Assembly (NCBI RefSeq): GCF_023169945.1
Contig: NZ_AP025591.1
Location: forward strand, 6,656,546 to 6,720,545
DNA from: Anaeromyxobacter oryzae
GTDB taxonomy: Bacteria > Myxococcota > Myxococcia > Myxococcales > Anaeromyxobacteraceae
DNA: 64,000 bases
Direction of reading: 5' to 3'
Below the pieces are notes generated by a model. It was not told the origin of the DNA. It searched no databases and saw only the letters and a list, made by a program, of their open reading frames with translations. A program made the position numbers and the translations under genes. How positions within the stretch are numbered: the stretch's first letter is position 1; each line of letters begins with the position of its first letter. This document shows positions 16,614-26,027 of the stretch, in pieces.

Positions 16614-16964
16614 ATGCGCGAGAAGCTCACGATCCTGAACGCGTTCATCCACGACGTCGCGACCGGCACGTGGCTGTCGACGCTGCTGCTGCTCACCCTC
16701 CTCCACCAGGAATCCCGGAAGCCGGCGTGGACGGCCGCCGCGGGCCTGGTGCCGCCGCTCGAGGCGAAGTTCCTCTGGCTCACGTGGATCAGCCTGGGCG
16801 TGATCGTCGCGACCGGCGTGGTCCGGTTGCTGACGTGGAAGGTGTTCGGCTGGACCGGCGACATCGAGACGAGCCGGATCAAGCTGCTCAAGACGAAGCA
16901 CGCCCTCCTCGGCGTGGTCTTCACGGCGGGCACCGTCTACCAGGTGATGCTGGTCGCGCGCTGA
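16614..16964 (+). CDS. Small three-helix membrane protein, unknown function
   Basis: 116 residues; ATG behind GGAGA. Three hydrophobic segments are visible: about 8-31 (FIHDVATGTWLSTLLLLTLL), about 51-76 (FLWLTWISLGVIVATGVVRLL) and about 93-113 (ALLGVVFTAGTVYQVMLVA). Histidines at 13, 31 and 95 lie at or near helix ends, as in CopD-like or small b-type cytochromes, but heme binding is only a guess. Driven by a good sigma-54-like promoter; convergent with the LuxE-like gene and divergent from the radical SAM operon. Confidence 0.6.
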   Translation: MREKLTILNAFIHDVATGTWLSTLLLLTLLHQESRKPAWTAAAGLVPPLEAKFLWLTWISLGVIVATGVVRLLTWKVFGWTGDIETSRIKLLKTKHALLGVVFTAGTVYQVMLVAR

Positions 16965-16986
16965 AGGCGACCCGCGACCCCGCGCG

Positions 16987-18492
16987 TCAGCTCTTCCCCG
17001 GGATGGGCCCGGGGCCCGGCGCCTCCGACTGCAGGCCGGCGGGGTGATCCGCGAGTGACTGCGCGTCGGCCTCGCCCTTGTACCAGTCGATGGGCCGCTC
17101 GCTCTGATCCTTGAACGTCTGGAGCGCGGCGTCGCGGAGCTTGGCCGCCTCGGCGTCCGACTGCGAGACGAGGATCTCGTCCACCACCTGCGGGCAGGAC
17201 GCGACGGACCCCGGCCGCGCCTCGATCTCCTCGCGGATGCTCGGCGTCGCGACCTTCGGATCCTTCGCCGCCATCATCTTCAGCTCGATCGAGAAGTTCA
17301 CGTAAGTCTCGAGCATGCGGAAGATGGCGGAGTCGCCCATCGCGGAGATCGGCTTCTCGTCCGGCAGCGGGGACACCTTGCCGTTCTCGAGCTTCGCGCG
17401 GCCGACCATCTCGCACCCGCGCCCGCCGTCGGTCGTGTAGCCGAGGTTGTCGGTGATGACGGCGAGCACCGTCGGCACGTTCGCGAGGTCCCAGTGCGCG
17501 AGCAGCCCGACCTCGCCGTCCGGCAGCGGCTGGAGGGTCTTGATGTCCATCGCGAGGACGCGCGACCACCGCGGTACGGGGCGGGTCCGCTTCCGCGGCG
17601 GCAACCCCTTCACGTGGCGGCGGAGCGCGTCGTCGAAGAGGTTCGTCGCGGTCTCGGCCTCGCCGAGGACGTTCACGCAGTGCGTCTGCGGGATGCCGAG
17701 GATCTCCTCGACCATGGCGTAGTAGTCGTCTCGGCTCACCGGCCCGAACCGGCCGCGGTAGCCGCCGCCGTCGCAGATACGGCTGCCGGGCGGAAGCCGG
17801 AAGCTCATCTTCTTCCGGCGGCAGGCCTGGAAGAAGTACACGTAGGCCGACGTCGCGCCGATGAGCGCGACCGGGACGCCGCTCGCCTCGGACTCCCGGA
17901 GCGCCTTGAGCAGGTTCGTGACGTCGATCCCGCTCTTCCCGAGCAGGAACATGCTGTCGTCGGTGCCGAAGGCGCGCCGGGTCTGGTCCATCCCGATGGC
18001 CATCCCCATCGACGGCGCGAGCTCCGGGCTCGGCGCGAGGATCAGGATCCGGCAGCGCTTCCCCTGCTCGAAGTCGGGGAAGAGGTACGACCCCGTCATC
18101 ATCCGGTTCGCGCCGAACACGAGCCGCTTCCCGTCCTCGTCGCGGAAGATTCGGCCGCGCTGCGTGAGGCTCGTCGTGCCGCCGGTGAGGCATCCCATCA
18201 CCGCCTTCTCGACCGGGAAGGACGCGACGAGGTGCGTCTTGAACATGTCGTTATAGACGAGCGGGACGTCCTCCCAGCGGGAGACGTCTCCGGGGCGGAC
18301 CTTCTTCGCGTCGCAGAACTCGCGGAAGATCGGGTTCACCTCGTACTGCATCGCGAACATCCGCAGGCAGTAGTCGTCGAAGTCCGGGACCTCGGCGTCG
18401 ACGCCCGCCTCGATGAACTTCAGCACGTCCTCGGTGAGGGCGCGGCGCTCGGCGTCTGCGCGGGAGGAGGGGGCGGCGGACGTCTGGGCCAT
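16987..18492 (-). CDS. LuxE/PaaK-like acyl-activating family protein
   Basis: 501 residues from the ATG behind GGAGG. The segment MGCLTGGTTSLTQRGRIFRD matches the Ser/Thr/Gly-rich nucleotide-binding loop of adenylate-forming LuxE acyl-protein synthetases and phenylacetate-CoA ligases. Later motifs (CDGGGYRG, VNVLGEAETATNLF, DNLGYTTDGGRGCEMVGR) fit the same fold (AMP-binding then a small C-terminal domain). The last 30 residues are a Pro/Gly tail. Substrate unknown. It may act with the neighbouring radical SAM and membrane enzymes in a lipid or secondary-metabolite step, but the genes are not in one operon. Confidence 0.6.
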   Translation of the reverse strand: MAQTSAAPSSRADAERRALTEDVLKFIEAGVDAEVPDFDDYCLRMFAMQYEVNPIFREFCDAKKVRPGDVSRWEDVPLVYNDMFKTHLVASFPVEKAVMGCLTGGTTSLTQRGRIFRDEDGKRLVFGANRMMTGSYLFPDFEQGKRCRILILAPSPELAPSMGMAIGMDQTRRAFGTDDSMFLLGKSGIDVTNLLKALRESEASGVPVALIGATSAYVYFFQACRRKKMSFRLPPGSRICDGGGYRGRFGPVSRDDYYAMVEEILGIPQTHCVNVLGEAETATNLFDDALRRHVKGLPPRKRTRPVPRWSRVLAMDIKTLQPLPDGEVGLLAHWDLANVPTVLAVITDNLGYTTDGGRGCEMVGRAKLENGKVSPLPDEKPISAMGDSAIFRMLETYVNFSIELKMMAAKDPKVATPSIREEIEARPGSVASCPQVVDEILVSQSDAEAAKLRDAALQTFKDQSERPIDWYKGEADAQSLADHPAGLQSEAPGPGPIPGKS

Positions 18493-18851
18493 GGGAGCTT
18501 GCCTCCGTGACGGGAGCGGCCCGGCCGCGAACCAAGGGCCGGGAGGCGCCGTCCTGTGTGAAACGCAACTTCCGTAGCACCGGCCGTGAGACCGTGTCAA
18601 AGCGCGGGGCGGCGGCTCCGCGCAAGGGCTGCGGGGTGCCCGCGGAACGAGCAGACCGGCGGATTTTCGTGCAGGTGGCGAGCGCGGCCGGATCGCTCGG
18701 CGCGCCGCTTTCGGGATCGGCTTGATTCACGCTCCGTGATCGTACGCCTCTCGCGCGCGCCGGCCGGCTCGCCCCCCGCGAAGCGGGCTGGTCGGCCCTT
18801 TCCCGAGCCCCCTGCCTGGAGATAGGCTCCGCGGATCGCGATGGGCACGGC
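18493..18851. other. Divergent intergenic region, no gene
   Basis: 359 bases between the LuxE-like gene (minus) and the YfhO-like gene (plus). No open frame with a ribosome-binding site, no strong hairpin and no sigma-54-like element were found. It presumably holds both promoters; TTGATTCACG near 18723 is a possible -35 for the plus-strand gene. Confidence 0.4.
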
Positions 18852-21152
18852 ATGAACAAGCTCCGGCTCCCGGCGATGCGAGCGGGCTATCCGCTCGCGA
18901 TCGCGTGCGCAGTGCTCGCGCCGCTCGGCGTGCACTGGGTGGTGGGGCGAACCCTCGTCTGCCTCGACACCCAGATCCTCTATGCGCCGCAGCGCTGGAT
19001 GGTCGACGAGGCGCTCCGCGCGTTTCGCCTTCCGCTCTGGAACCCCTACATGGGCGCCGGGGTGCCGTTCCTGGCCGACGCGATCCACGGCGTGCTCCAC
19101 CCCGTGTCGGTCCTGACGGCCTGGCTCGACACCGATCGCAGCGCCGACGTCCTCATCGGCGGGTACGTGGCGTGCGCCGGCGTGGGCGCCGCGCTCGTCG
19201 CGCGGGACATGGGCGCCACCCGCCCGGGCGCTGCGGCCGCTGCCGTCGTCTTCGGAACGTCCGGGTACGTTCTGTCCATGACGGGCAACCTGGTCTTCCT
19301 TGCCGGCGCCGGGAGCCTCCCGTTCGCCGTCGCTGGATTGCGGCGGTTCGCGGCAGCTCCTGGGCCGGTCAGCTTCGCCTTCGGCGTCGGCGGAGTGGCC
19401 GTGCTGGCGCTCTCCGGAGACGCCCAGGCGCTGATGGTGTCGGGCGTCCTCGCCTTGGCGCTCGCGTGGGAGGCCGCCGGGGCGCGCGGCGGATCCCGCG
19501 CTGCGATCGCGGGGTTCGTGGGGCTGCTGGTGGCGGGGATCCAGCTCGTCCCGTCCGCCGTGCACGTGGAGAGGACCGTGCGCGCCGCCGGGACCTGGTT
19601 CCGGACTCCGTTCGTGTGGGCACTCGAGCCGACACGGGTCGCGGAGCTCGTCACTCCCGGGCTGATGTCGGGGCCCGACCCGTTCGTCGACCGCGTGTTC
19701 GAGGCGCTCGCAGGCCCCGGCGGCTGGCCGGTCGGCACGCTTCCGCGCCCCTTCTCGCAGAGCATTTTCATCGGGCTCGTGCCGATCGCCCTGGCCGTCG
19801 TGGGGGTCCGCGAAGGTCGGCGCGGGCGCGTGCTGGGGTCACTCGCCCTCCTGCTGCTCTGGATCGCGCTGGGGCCCAGGCTCGGGGCAGAATCGGTGCT
19901 CCGACACGTCCCCCTGTGGCGGTCGTTCCGATACTCCGAGAAGCTGGTCGCACCGCTGACGCTCGTCGTCGCTGTCCTGGCGGGCCTCGGTCTCGACGCC
20001 GTTGCCGAGCGGCGCGCGCGGGGGCGGTGGCTCTGCATCGCGGCGGCGATGCTCGCGCTCGTGTCGGTGTCGGCGCTCCTTCTCGTAGCGTCCGCGCTCC
20101 CGCCCGACGCGGCCTCGATGGCGAACGCCCGCATCCTGCGGGGTGCGTCGCACGTCTCGATCGCGAGCATCGCGCTCGTGGGCTGGGTCGTGCTTCGAGA
20201 TCGCCTCGGCGTCGGCGGGGGCAGGTTCGCGCTCCTCGGCCTCGTGTGGGCGAGCATGGCCGCGGCGTCCCCGATCGCGCTCCGTCCCGGCGACGTGACG
20301 TCCCGCCTCGGCGTCCCGGGGCCGTCACTCGACGCGCCAGCGCCTGGGCCCAGGCTCCTCGTCCCGTACACGCACGAGCCGCTCTCGGTCGATCCCGGGT
20401 TCGACTGGTCCGACCAGGCAGGGCGCGTTCACGCGCCGATCGGCTACCCCGCGTACCACGTACGATCGCGGCTCGACTCGATGTACGTGTACAACGCGAT
20501 GGCGCCAGCGCGGCTGTCGCGCCTCAACCAGGCGCTGTCGGTTCACTGGGCCGAGGTGGCGCGGCGCTACGCGGTCACGCACGCCGCGGTCGCGCGGCCC
20601 ATCACGTTCCAGCAGCAGACGCTCTACGCTCTGGCGACGAGCGGCGCGAAGCGGGTGGCGCTCGGCCCCGACGGCGACGAGCTCTGGGCCGTTCCCCACA
20701 GGGACTGGGCGACCTTCGCGCTCGATGTCCACGGCGTGGAGGACGTCCAGGAGGCGATCTTCGAATTGGCGGGCGGCACCGACGCCGTCCTCGTGGAGTC
20801 TCGGGGACAGTTCGCAGTCGCGCCCGGCCGCGTGCTGTCGATCCAGCGCGGGCTCGAGTCGCTGCGCGTCGAGGCGGAGGCGGATGCGGCCGCCACGCTG
20901 GTGATCGCCGACGCCTGGTGGCCGGGGTGGGAGGCGACCATCGACGGCTCCGTCGTCATGGTCTACCCCGCCGACGTACTCGTTCGAGCGGTACGGTGGC
21001 CGCCGGGCCATCACGTGCTCGAGATGCGTTACCACCCACCTGAGGTGGCCACCGGCATCCTCGTCTCCGCGGTCGGGATCGCGGCACTCGCGCTCGGGAT
21101 GGCCGTCCTGCGTCGCGTGTCGACGGCTCGGCGAACGACGCCCGGCACCTAG
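18852..21152 (+). CDS. YfhO-like multi-pass membrane protein
   Basis: 766 residues. About a dozen hydrophobic helices occupy residues about 10-480. Early motifs match the YfhO/GT-C membrane family: an aromatic loop (LPLWNPYMGAGVPFLAD), and later PLWRSFRYSEKLVAPLTL. A large soluble domain (about 490-735) ends in VIADAWWPGWEATIDGS and GHHVLEMRYHPPEV, the hallmark C-terminal beta domain of YfhO proteins, followed by a final helix. YfhO proteins are thought to glycosylate cell-wall polymers or lipids. Base composition is slightly less GC-biased than the neighbours. Stands alone between divergent and convergent neighbours. Confidence 0.75.
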   Translation: MNKLRLPAMRAGYPLAIACAVLAPLGVHWVVGRTLVCLDTQILYAPQRWMVDEALRAFRLPLWNPYMGAGVPFLADAIHGVLHPVSVLTAWLDTDRSADVLIGGYVACAGVGAALVARDMGATRPGAAAAAVVFGTSGYVLSMTGNLVFLAGAGSLPFAVAGLRRFAAAPGPVSFAFGVGGVAVLALSGDAQALMVSGVLALALAWEAAGARGGSRAAIAGFVGLLVAGIQLVPSAVHVERTVRAAGTWFRTPFVWALEPTRVAELVTPGLMSGPDPFVDRVFEALAGPGGWPVGTLPRPFSQSIFIGLVPIALAVVGVREGRRGRVLGSLALLLLWIALGPRLGAESVLRHVPLWRSFRYSEKLVAPLTLVVAVLAGLGLDAVAERRARGRWLCIAAAMLALVSVSALLLVASALPPDAASMANARILRGASHVSIASIALVGWVVLRDRLGVGGGRFALLGLVWASMAAASPIALRPGDVTSRLGVPGPSLDAPAPGPRLLVPYTHEPLSVDPGFDWSDQAGRVHAPIGYPAYHVRSRLDSMYVYNAMAPARLSRLNQALSVHWAEVARRYAVTHAAVARPITFQQQTLYALATSGAKRVALGPDGDELWAVPHRDWATFALDVHGVEDVQEAIFELAGGTDAVLVESRGQFAVAPGRVLSIQRGLESLRVEAEADAAATLVIADAWWPGWEATIDGSVVMVYPADVLVRAVRWPPGHHVLEMRYHPPEVATGILVSAVGIAALALGMAVLRRVSTARRTTPGT

Positions 21153-21182
21153 GCAGTTCGTTGCACCGCCTTCACCGGACGC

Positions 21183-22517
21183 TCACAACCGCTCCACCTT
21201 CCAGGCGAGCCTTCGCCCGTCCTTCACACCGTAGGCGATCGCCTTTCCGTCGGCTGTGAACCGGACCGGGAAGACCTGCTCGTACTCGGGGAGCTGCCGG
21301 ATCACCGCGCCGGTCGCCTGGGCCACGACGACGAAGCGCTTCCCGCCCTTCCGGGCGCGGTACACCAGGTACTGGCCGTCGGGGCTGAAGACGGGGTCGA
21401 CGACCCGATCGAACGGCGGCCCCTCGTTGCCGTTCGTTACGACGAACCACGCATCGCCGCGCTGGGCGGCGTACGCATGCGCCCCGCCGTCGCGATCGTA
21501 GAGCAAGCCTTCCGCCGACTGATACGCGCCCTCCGCCGCGCGTTCGACGAAGTACTGACGGAGCGTGACCGCGCCGTTCGTGATCACCATGGCCGCCAGG
21601 CCGCGCCCGTCGGGCCGGATCGCCGGAAGGCTGATGATCTCCTCCCCGGCCGCCATCGGCATCTCGCGATCGTCCAGCACCAGCACGTACTGCCCCGACT
21701 TCACGGCGAGGTATGCGAGGGAGCCGCCGTCGGGCCCGAACGCGACGTTGTAGACGGCGTCGTGAGCCGGCCCGCGCTTCACGTCGCCGGGGGCGCCGGT
21801 CGCGAACGTGAGCACGAGCTGGCCATGGTCGCTCGCCGCGACCGCCGCGACCCTCGAGGCCTCGGCGTTCAGCACGGCGTTCGAGACGCGCGCATCGATG
21901 ACCGTCGGCTTCTCGAACCGGAGATCGCTGACGACGAGGCGCCCGACCCCCGCGTCGTCCACCTCGTCGACGTACACGATCCGGGACGAGTCTCCGCTGA
22001 ACGCATGCATGCCGTACCGCGTCTTCGTGCGCGCGTTCTCGATGTCGTCCACCACGAGCCGCCACGAGGCGTCGACCTGCGCCTGGTACGCGAGGTGCTC
22101 TCCGTCCGCGCTGAAGACGGGGGATGCGACGTTGCCGAAGCTCTTCCCCTCCGTGCCGTCCACGACCATGCGCCACTTGCCGTCGACCCGGGCGCCGAAG
22201 GCGCACCGCCGGCCGTCCGGACTGAGCACGACGTTCGCCACCGCGTCGTACGCCTTCTTGCCGGCGCGGCCGTTGTGGACGACCCGGTACTTTCCGCCCT
22301 CCTCGAGTACGTACGCGACTCCTCCGCCCCGGTCGCTGAAGAGCAGCTCCGGGGACCGATCGTCCGGAAGCTCCGCCAGGACTGCCGGCTTGTCGGACAC
22401 CGCGGCGAGGGCCGGACCGGGGCCGCGCGCTCCGGGGTCCCGGCCGCAGCGCGAGCATCCGGAGAGGCCCAAGGTGACGCAGCAGACGGCGACCTGCAGG
22501 CGCAGGAACGATCGCAT
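21183..22517 (-). CDS. WD40/TolB-like beta-propeller lipoprotein
   Basis: 444 residues; ATG at 22517 preceded by GAGG. Lipobox LSGC (Cys21). The rest is a series of about 40-residue blades with the pattern SPDGRRCAFGAR, FSADGEHLAYQAQ, FGPDGGSLAYLAV, FSPDGQYLVYRAR and FTADGKAIAYGVK, as in TolB-type propellers. It is the last gene of a minus-strand run starting with ResB or earlier; the gap to the radical SAM gene is 35 bases. Function unknown; likely a periplasmic binding scaffold. Confidence 0.75.
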   Translation of the reverse strand: MRSFLRLQVAVCCVTLGLSGCSRCGRDPGARGPGPALAAVSDKPAVLAELPDDRSPELLFSDRGGGVAYVLEEGGKYRVVHNGRAGKKAYDAVANVVLSPDGRRCAFGARVDGKWRMVVDGTEGKSFGNVASPVFSADGEHLAYQAQVDASWRLVVDDIENARTKTRYGMHAFSGDSSRIVYVDEVDDAGVGRLVVSDLRFEKPTVIDARVSNAVLNAEASRVAAVAASDHGQLVLTFATGAPGDVKRGPAHDAVYNVAFGPDGGSLAYLAVKSGQYVLVLDDREMPMAAGEEIISLPAIRPDGRGLAAMVITNGAVTLRQYFVERAAEGAYQSAEGLLYDRDGGAHAYAAQRGDAWFVVTNGNEGPPFDRVVDPVFSPDGQYLVYRARKGGKRFVVVAQATGAVIRQLPEYEQVFPVRFTADGKAIAYGVKDGRRLAWKVERL

Positions 22518-22552
22518 CGATGACCTCACGGGTTGGTGTCCCCCGGACGGCA

Positions 22553-23908
22553 CTACCGGGCGGACGCGATGGCGGGCAACGCCTGCTTCTCGCGCGCGGC
22601 GCGCTTCCCCGCTTTCCACTTCTCGTACGCGATCTTCATGCCCTTGCGCACGGGGAGCTGGTTCATCAGCGAGAGAATGTGCGCGTGAGGGAAGCCCGAG
22701 AGCGGCACGTCGAGCATGTGCTTCCAGACGCGGCCGGTACGGAGCAGCTCGAGCGACGTCTCGTAGAACAGCTTTTCGCGCGCGTCGGGCGTCATCCGAG
22801 GATCGGGGTGCTCGAACAGTGCGTACGCGCCCGTGTAGTACTCCCAGCCGAGGTCCTTGTAGAGGTAGGGCTCGTACTGCTTGCGAAGCTCGGAGCCGGG
22901 GTACGGGACGGCGAGCGACGGGTGCATGCTCACGCCGAGGCGGTCCGCGACGTCAATCGCGCGCTGGTAGTCGTCGATCGAGTCCGCGCGCGAGCCGAGC
23001 ATGAAGAACAGCGACACGTCGATGCCGTGGTCCTTGAGCGTCTTCACCGCGCGCTCGCGGTCGGTGCCGACCTTGCGGTCCGCGCGGAAGGCCTCGAGCG
23101 CCCCTTCGGACATGGACTCCCAGCCCACCCAGACCGTCAGCATCCCGGCCTTCCGGGCGGCGTCCAGCATCCTCGGGCCCTCGGGCGAGAGGACCGGGGC
23201 GAGGCTCCCGAAGCCCATCCACTTCTTCTTGCTGCCGCGGAGCGCGGTGAAGAGCTCGATGGCGCGGTCGATCTTCCCGAGCCACCAGATGTTCTCGTCG
23301 CCGTTGATGTACATCCGGCCGGGGATCGCATCGACGTCGCGGACGACGTCGTCGATCGGGCGCATGCGGATCTTCGGGCCGAACACCTTGTTCACCGTGC
23401 AGAAGCTGCACGGGTACGGGCAGCCGCGCGCGGTGTTGAGGATCCGGAAGTCGTGGCCGTGCTTCAGCAGACCGTAGAGCGGCGTCGGGAGGTCGTCGAG
23501 CTCGATCCGGTCGCCGCGGTAGTAGGGCCGGAGCGACCCCGCGCGGAAGTCCCTCAGGACCTGCGGCCACACCGACTCGGCCTCTCCGACGACCACCGCG
23601 TCGGCGTGGGCCTTCGCCTCGTCGGGGAGCGCCGAGACGTGCATCCCGCCCAGCACGACCTTGATGCCGCGCGCGCGCAGGGCGTCGGCGATTCGGTAGC
23701 CGGGGACGGCGGTGGGCGTGAGGAGACTGATCGCGGCGAGATCGCACTGCAGCGTGTCGAACACGTCCGGCGTGGCGCTCGCGCTGTAGAGCTCGATGTC
23801 GATGCTCGGGTCGGCCCGCCGCGTGAGGGCGGCGAGGTACTCGAGGATGGGCGGAGCGACCGGCGTCCACCCGAACGGCAACGGAGGCTTGATGATGCAG
23901 AGCTTCAC
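22553..23908 (-). CDS. B12-binding domain radical SAM protein
   Basis: 451 residues from a GTG at 23908, chosen because GAGGG lies at proper spacing (the upstream TTG at 23929 is possible). An N-terminal B12-type domain holds LTPTAVPGYRIADALRARG and VVLGGMHVSALPDEAKAHA. The cluster motif CPYPCSFC (CX3CX2C) is at about 171. The middle barrel contains MYINGDENIWW and TVWVGWESMSEGALEAFR. Lies between CcsA and a propeller lipoprotein on the same strand, 28 bases after CcsA. Substrate unknown; linkage to cytochrome maturation genes is notable. Confidence 0.85.
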   Translation of the reverse strand: MKLCIIKPPLPFGWTPVAPPILEYLAALTRRADPSIDIELYSASATPDVFDTLQCDLAAISLLTPTAVPGYRIADALRARGIKVVLGGMHVSALPDEAKAHADAVVVGEAESVWPQVLRDFRAGSLRPYYRGDRIELDDLPTPLYGLLKHGHDFRILNTARGCPYPCSFCTVNKVFGPKIRMRPIDDVVRDVDAIPGRMYINGDENIWWLGKIDRAIELFTALRGSKKKWMGFGSLAPVLSPEGPRMLDAARKAGMLTVWVGWESMSEGALEAFRADRKVGTDRERAVKTLKDHGIDVSLFFMLGSRADSIDDYQRAIDVADRLGVSMHPSLAVPYPGSELRKQYEPYLYKDLGWEYYTGAYALFEHPDPRMTPDAREKLFYETSLELLRTGRVWKHMLDVPLSGFPHAHILSLMNQLPVRKGMKIAYEKWKAGKRAAREKQALPAIASAR

Positions 23909-23936
23909 GTGAGCCCTCGGCCCTCCCAAGGATTCG

Positions 23937-24764
23937 CTAGTGCTCGATGCGGAAGCCGGAGTGGAACGTCTCCATGCCGAACGGGATGCCCCAGTAGCTG
24001 ACGATCATGGCCGCCACCGCGACGAGGGAATAGATGGCCAGCCGCTGGCCACGCCAACCCATGGTGATCCGCAGGTGCAGATAGATCCCGTAGATCAGCC
24101 AGGAGATGAGCGACCAGACCTCCACGGGATCCCAGTTCCAGAAAGTCCCCTTGGCCTGGTTCGCCCAGAACGCTCCCGACACGATCATGACGCCGTAGAG
24201 CGTGAATCCGCCCACCACGAACCGATAGCTGAGATCGTCGAGGGCCTTCGGATCGGGCATCCGGTCGTAGATGCCCCCCTGCTTGTCCTGCCTGAGCAGG
24301 TACATCAATCCGAGGCCAGCGGCGACGAGCACCGCGCTGAAGCCGGTGGTCGCACCGACGATATGGACCCACAGCCAGCCGCTCTGCAGCGCGGGGGCGA
24401 GCTGCGCGGTGGAGATGCCGGTCCGGAGCGTCCCGGCCCAGCCGATCAGGACGAAGGCGACCGGCACCACGAGCACGCCGAGCGCACGCACCCTCTTCGC
24501 GCTGAGCTCGACGATGACGTACAGCAGGACCGACACCCAGACGCCCAGCGTGATCGACTCCGCGATCGTGATGAACGGGCTCGTCCCGCCCTGGACCCAG
24601 CGCACGCCGATGCTCGCGGTATGCGGCAGGAACCCCACGGCCGCGCCCACCAGTCCGACCACGAACAGCCTCTCGGACTTCGCGATGAAGCCCATGATGT
24701 AGCTGAACGCGCTCAGGCCGTAAAACGCGACGGCGGTCCAGAACAGCACCTGCTCCGTCCTCAT
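23937..24764 (-). CDS. ccsA: CcsA/ResC-type cytochrome c biogenesis protein (System II heme transporter/ligase)
   Basis: 275 residues with about eight transmembrane helices. The tryptophan-rich heme-handling motif WANQAKGTFWNWDPVEVWSL is present near residue 198, with flanking conserved histidines (H48, H134, H230). CcsA works with ResB/Ccs1 to carry heme across the inner membrane and attach it to apocytochromes. It follows ResB by 52 bases on the same strand. Placement right behind the giant cytochrome operon suggests dedicated maturation capacity. Confidence 0.9.
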   Translation of the reverse strand: MRTEQVLFWTAVAFYGLSAFSYIMGFIAKSERLFVVGLVGAAVGFLPHTASIGVRWVQGGTSPFITIAESITLGVWVSVLLYVIVELSAKRVRALGVLVVPVAFVLIGWAGTLRTGISTAQLAPALQSGWLWVHIVGATTGFSAVLVAAGLGLMYLLRQDKQGGIYDRMPDPKALDDLSYRFVVGGFTLYGVMIVSGAFWANQAKGTFWNWDPVEVWSLISWLIYGIYLHLRITMGWRGQRLAIYSLVAVAAMIVSYWGIPFGMETFHSGFRIEH

Positions 24765-24816
24765 GAGATCTCCTCGCGCGCGCGGCCCATGGCCGACGCG
24801 CGCGGATTCCGCGGCG

Positions 24817-25932
24817 TCACGCCGCCCGTCTGTTGGCGGTTCCCTGCCGCACGCGTCCGACGAACGTCACGACCATGCCTGCCAGCCCGAGGCAGAGGCT
24901 CGCGAGGATGACGTTCTGGCCGGGGTCGTAGCGGACATCCATACCGACCCAGTAGCGAATCTCCTTCGGGGAGAGCTTGAAGTCGCCGGCGTCGAACTCG
25001 CCGCCGACCAGCACCTGCCCGTTCCGCGCGGCGCCCGGCGTTCCCTGCGGTCCGAGCGGCACGACCTGGAACCCGATGTCGCCCTGGCGCTCGACCACGG
25101 CGTTCGGCCGGTAGCTCAGGAGCAGCTCGGCGCGGGGCTCCTCCGGAGGCGGCGGGAACGGGAAGCTCTCCGGGCCGGTGGGCGTACCCGTCGCATACAG
25201 GTAGCCGCCGTTGGAGTGCTTGATGCTCTGGAGCGGGACGTGGGCTCCGTACACCTCGCGTCCGTCCTTGTCGGACATCACGACGAGGACGGAGTAGCCC
25301 TCCTTCGAGCAGAGGTACCGGACGCCGTCGTGCTCGAGGTCGCGCGTGATGTAGATGGTGCCGCTGGTCCTGGCGGCGCCCTCGCCGACCGCGATCTCGT
25401 ACGCCGCGCGCTTGTCGAGCCCGTCGACGGTGTACTTGGAGTGCATCTTGACGAGCGTCGTCTCGCCCCGAAGGCGGGCGATGTCGAAGAACCGGCCGTG
25501 CTCCACGAGGTCGTAGCTATCGAGCTGGCCGTTGGGGAGCGTCTCGCCCTCCGTCAGCCTGAGCACGCCCCTGAAGTGGAAGAGGCTGTTGACGACGACG
25601 GCGCCCAGGAGCGCAACGAAGCTCACGTGGAAGACGATCATCCCGACGGAGACGACCGAGAGCTTTCGCCTCCAGATCCGGGTGAAGAACGCGGTGCCCG
25701 AGCTCACCGCGAGCAGCACCAGCAGCGCGTTGAACCAGAGCGTCGAGAAGATGAGCTGCCAGGCCCGCTCGCCGCGGAAGACGGTGACGCCGACTACGCA
25801 GAATGCCAGCACCGCCAGGAGCAGCGCGATGGCGAGCTTCGGCGAGGTCAGGAACGCGTACGCGTGCTGCGGGAGGGTCCGGGGCCGCCTCGCAGGCGCG
25901 ACTGCCGCTGCGGAGGTTTCAGGCGCAATCAC
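24817..25932 (-). CDS. resB: ResB/Ccs1-like cytochrome c biogenesis protein
   Basis: 371 residues from a GTG at 25932. Three N-terminal hydrophobic helices (about 30-50, 62-82, 92-115), a large periplasmic domain with the usual ResB features (FRGVLRLTEGETLPNGQLDSYDL and VVMSDKDGREVYGAHV), and a final helix near 340-362. It partners CcsA in System II heme ligation. Slightly shorter than classical ResB. Preceded by an intergenic hairpin that separates it from the giant cytochrome, 95 bases upstream. Confidence 0.85.
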   Translation of the reverse strand: MIAPETSAAAVAPARRPRTLPQHAYAFLTSPKLAIALLLAVLAFCVVGVTVFRGERAWQLIFSTLWFNALLVLLAVSSGTAFFTRIWRRKLSVVSVGMIVFHVSFVALLGAVVVNSLFHFRGVLRLTEGETLPNGQLDSYDLVEHGRFFDIARLRGETTLVKMHSKYTVDGLDKRAAYEIAVGEGAARTSGTIYITRDLEHDGVRYLCSKEGYSVLVVMSDKDGREVYGAHVPLQSIKHSNGGYLYATGTPTGPESFPFPPPPEEPRAELLLSYRPNAVVERQGDIGFQVVPLGPQGTPGAARNGQVLVGGEFDAGDFKLSPKEIRYWVGMDVRYDPGQNVILASLCLGLAGMVVTFVGRVRQGTANRRAA

Positions 25933-25958
25933 GGGTGAGTCCGTCTTTCGAGCGCCCC

Positions 25959-25990
25959 GCGCCGCACCTGACCGGAGTCAGGCGCGGCGC
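25959..25990 (-). terminator. Intercistronic hairpin (attenuator or mRNA-end element)
   Basis: On the minus-strand RNA a 14-bp stem (25990-25977 with 25972-25959) closes a 4-base loop. One pair is G-U on that strand but would be an A-C mismatch on the other, so it is built for minus-strand transcripts. No U-run follows, so it may stabilise the upstream mRNA or only partly terminate. Confidence 0.5.
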
Positions 25991-26027
25991 AGGGAGAATC
26001 AACTGTACCCCAACGCTACCGGTGCGG

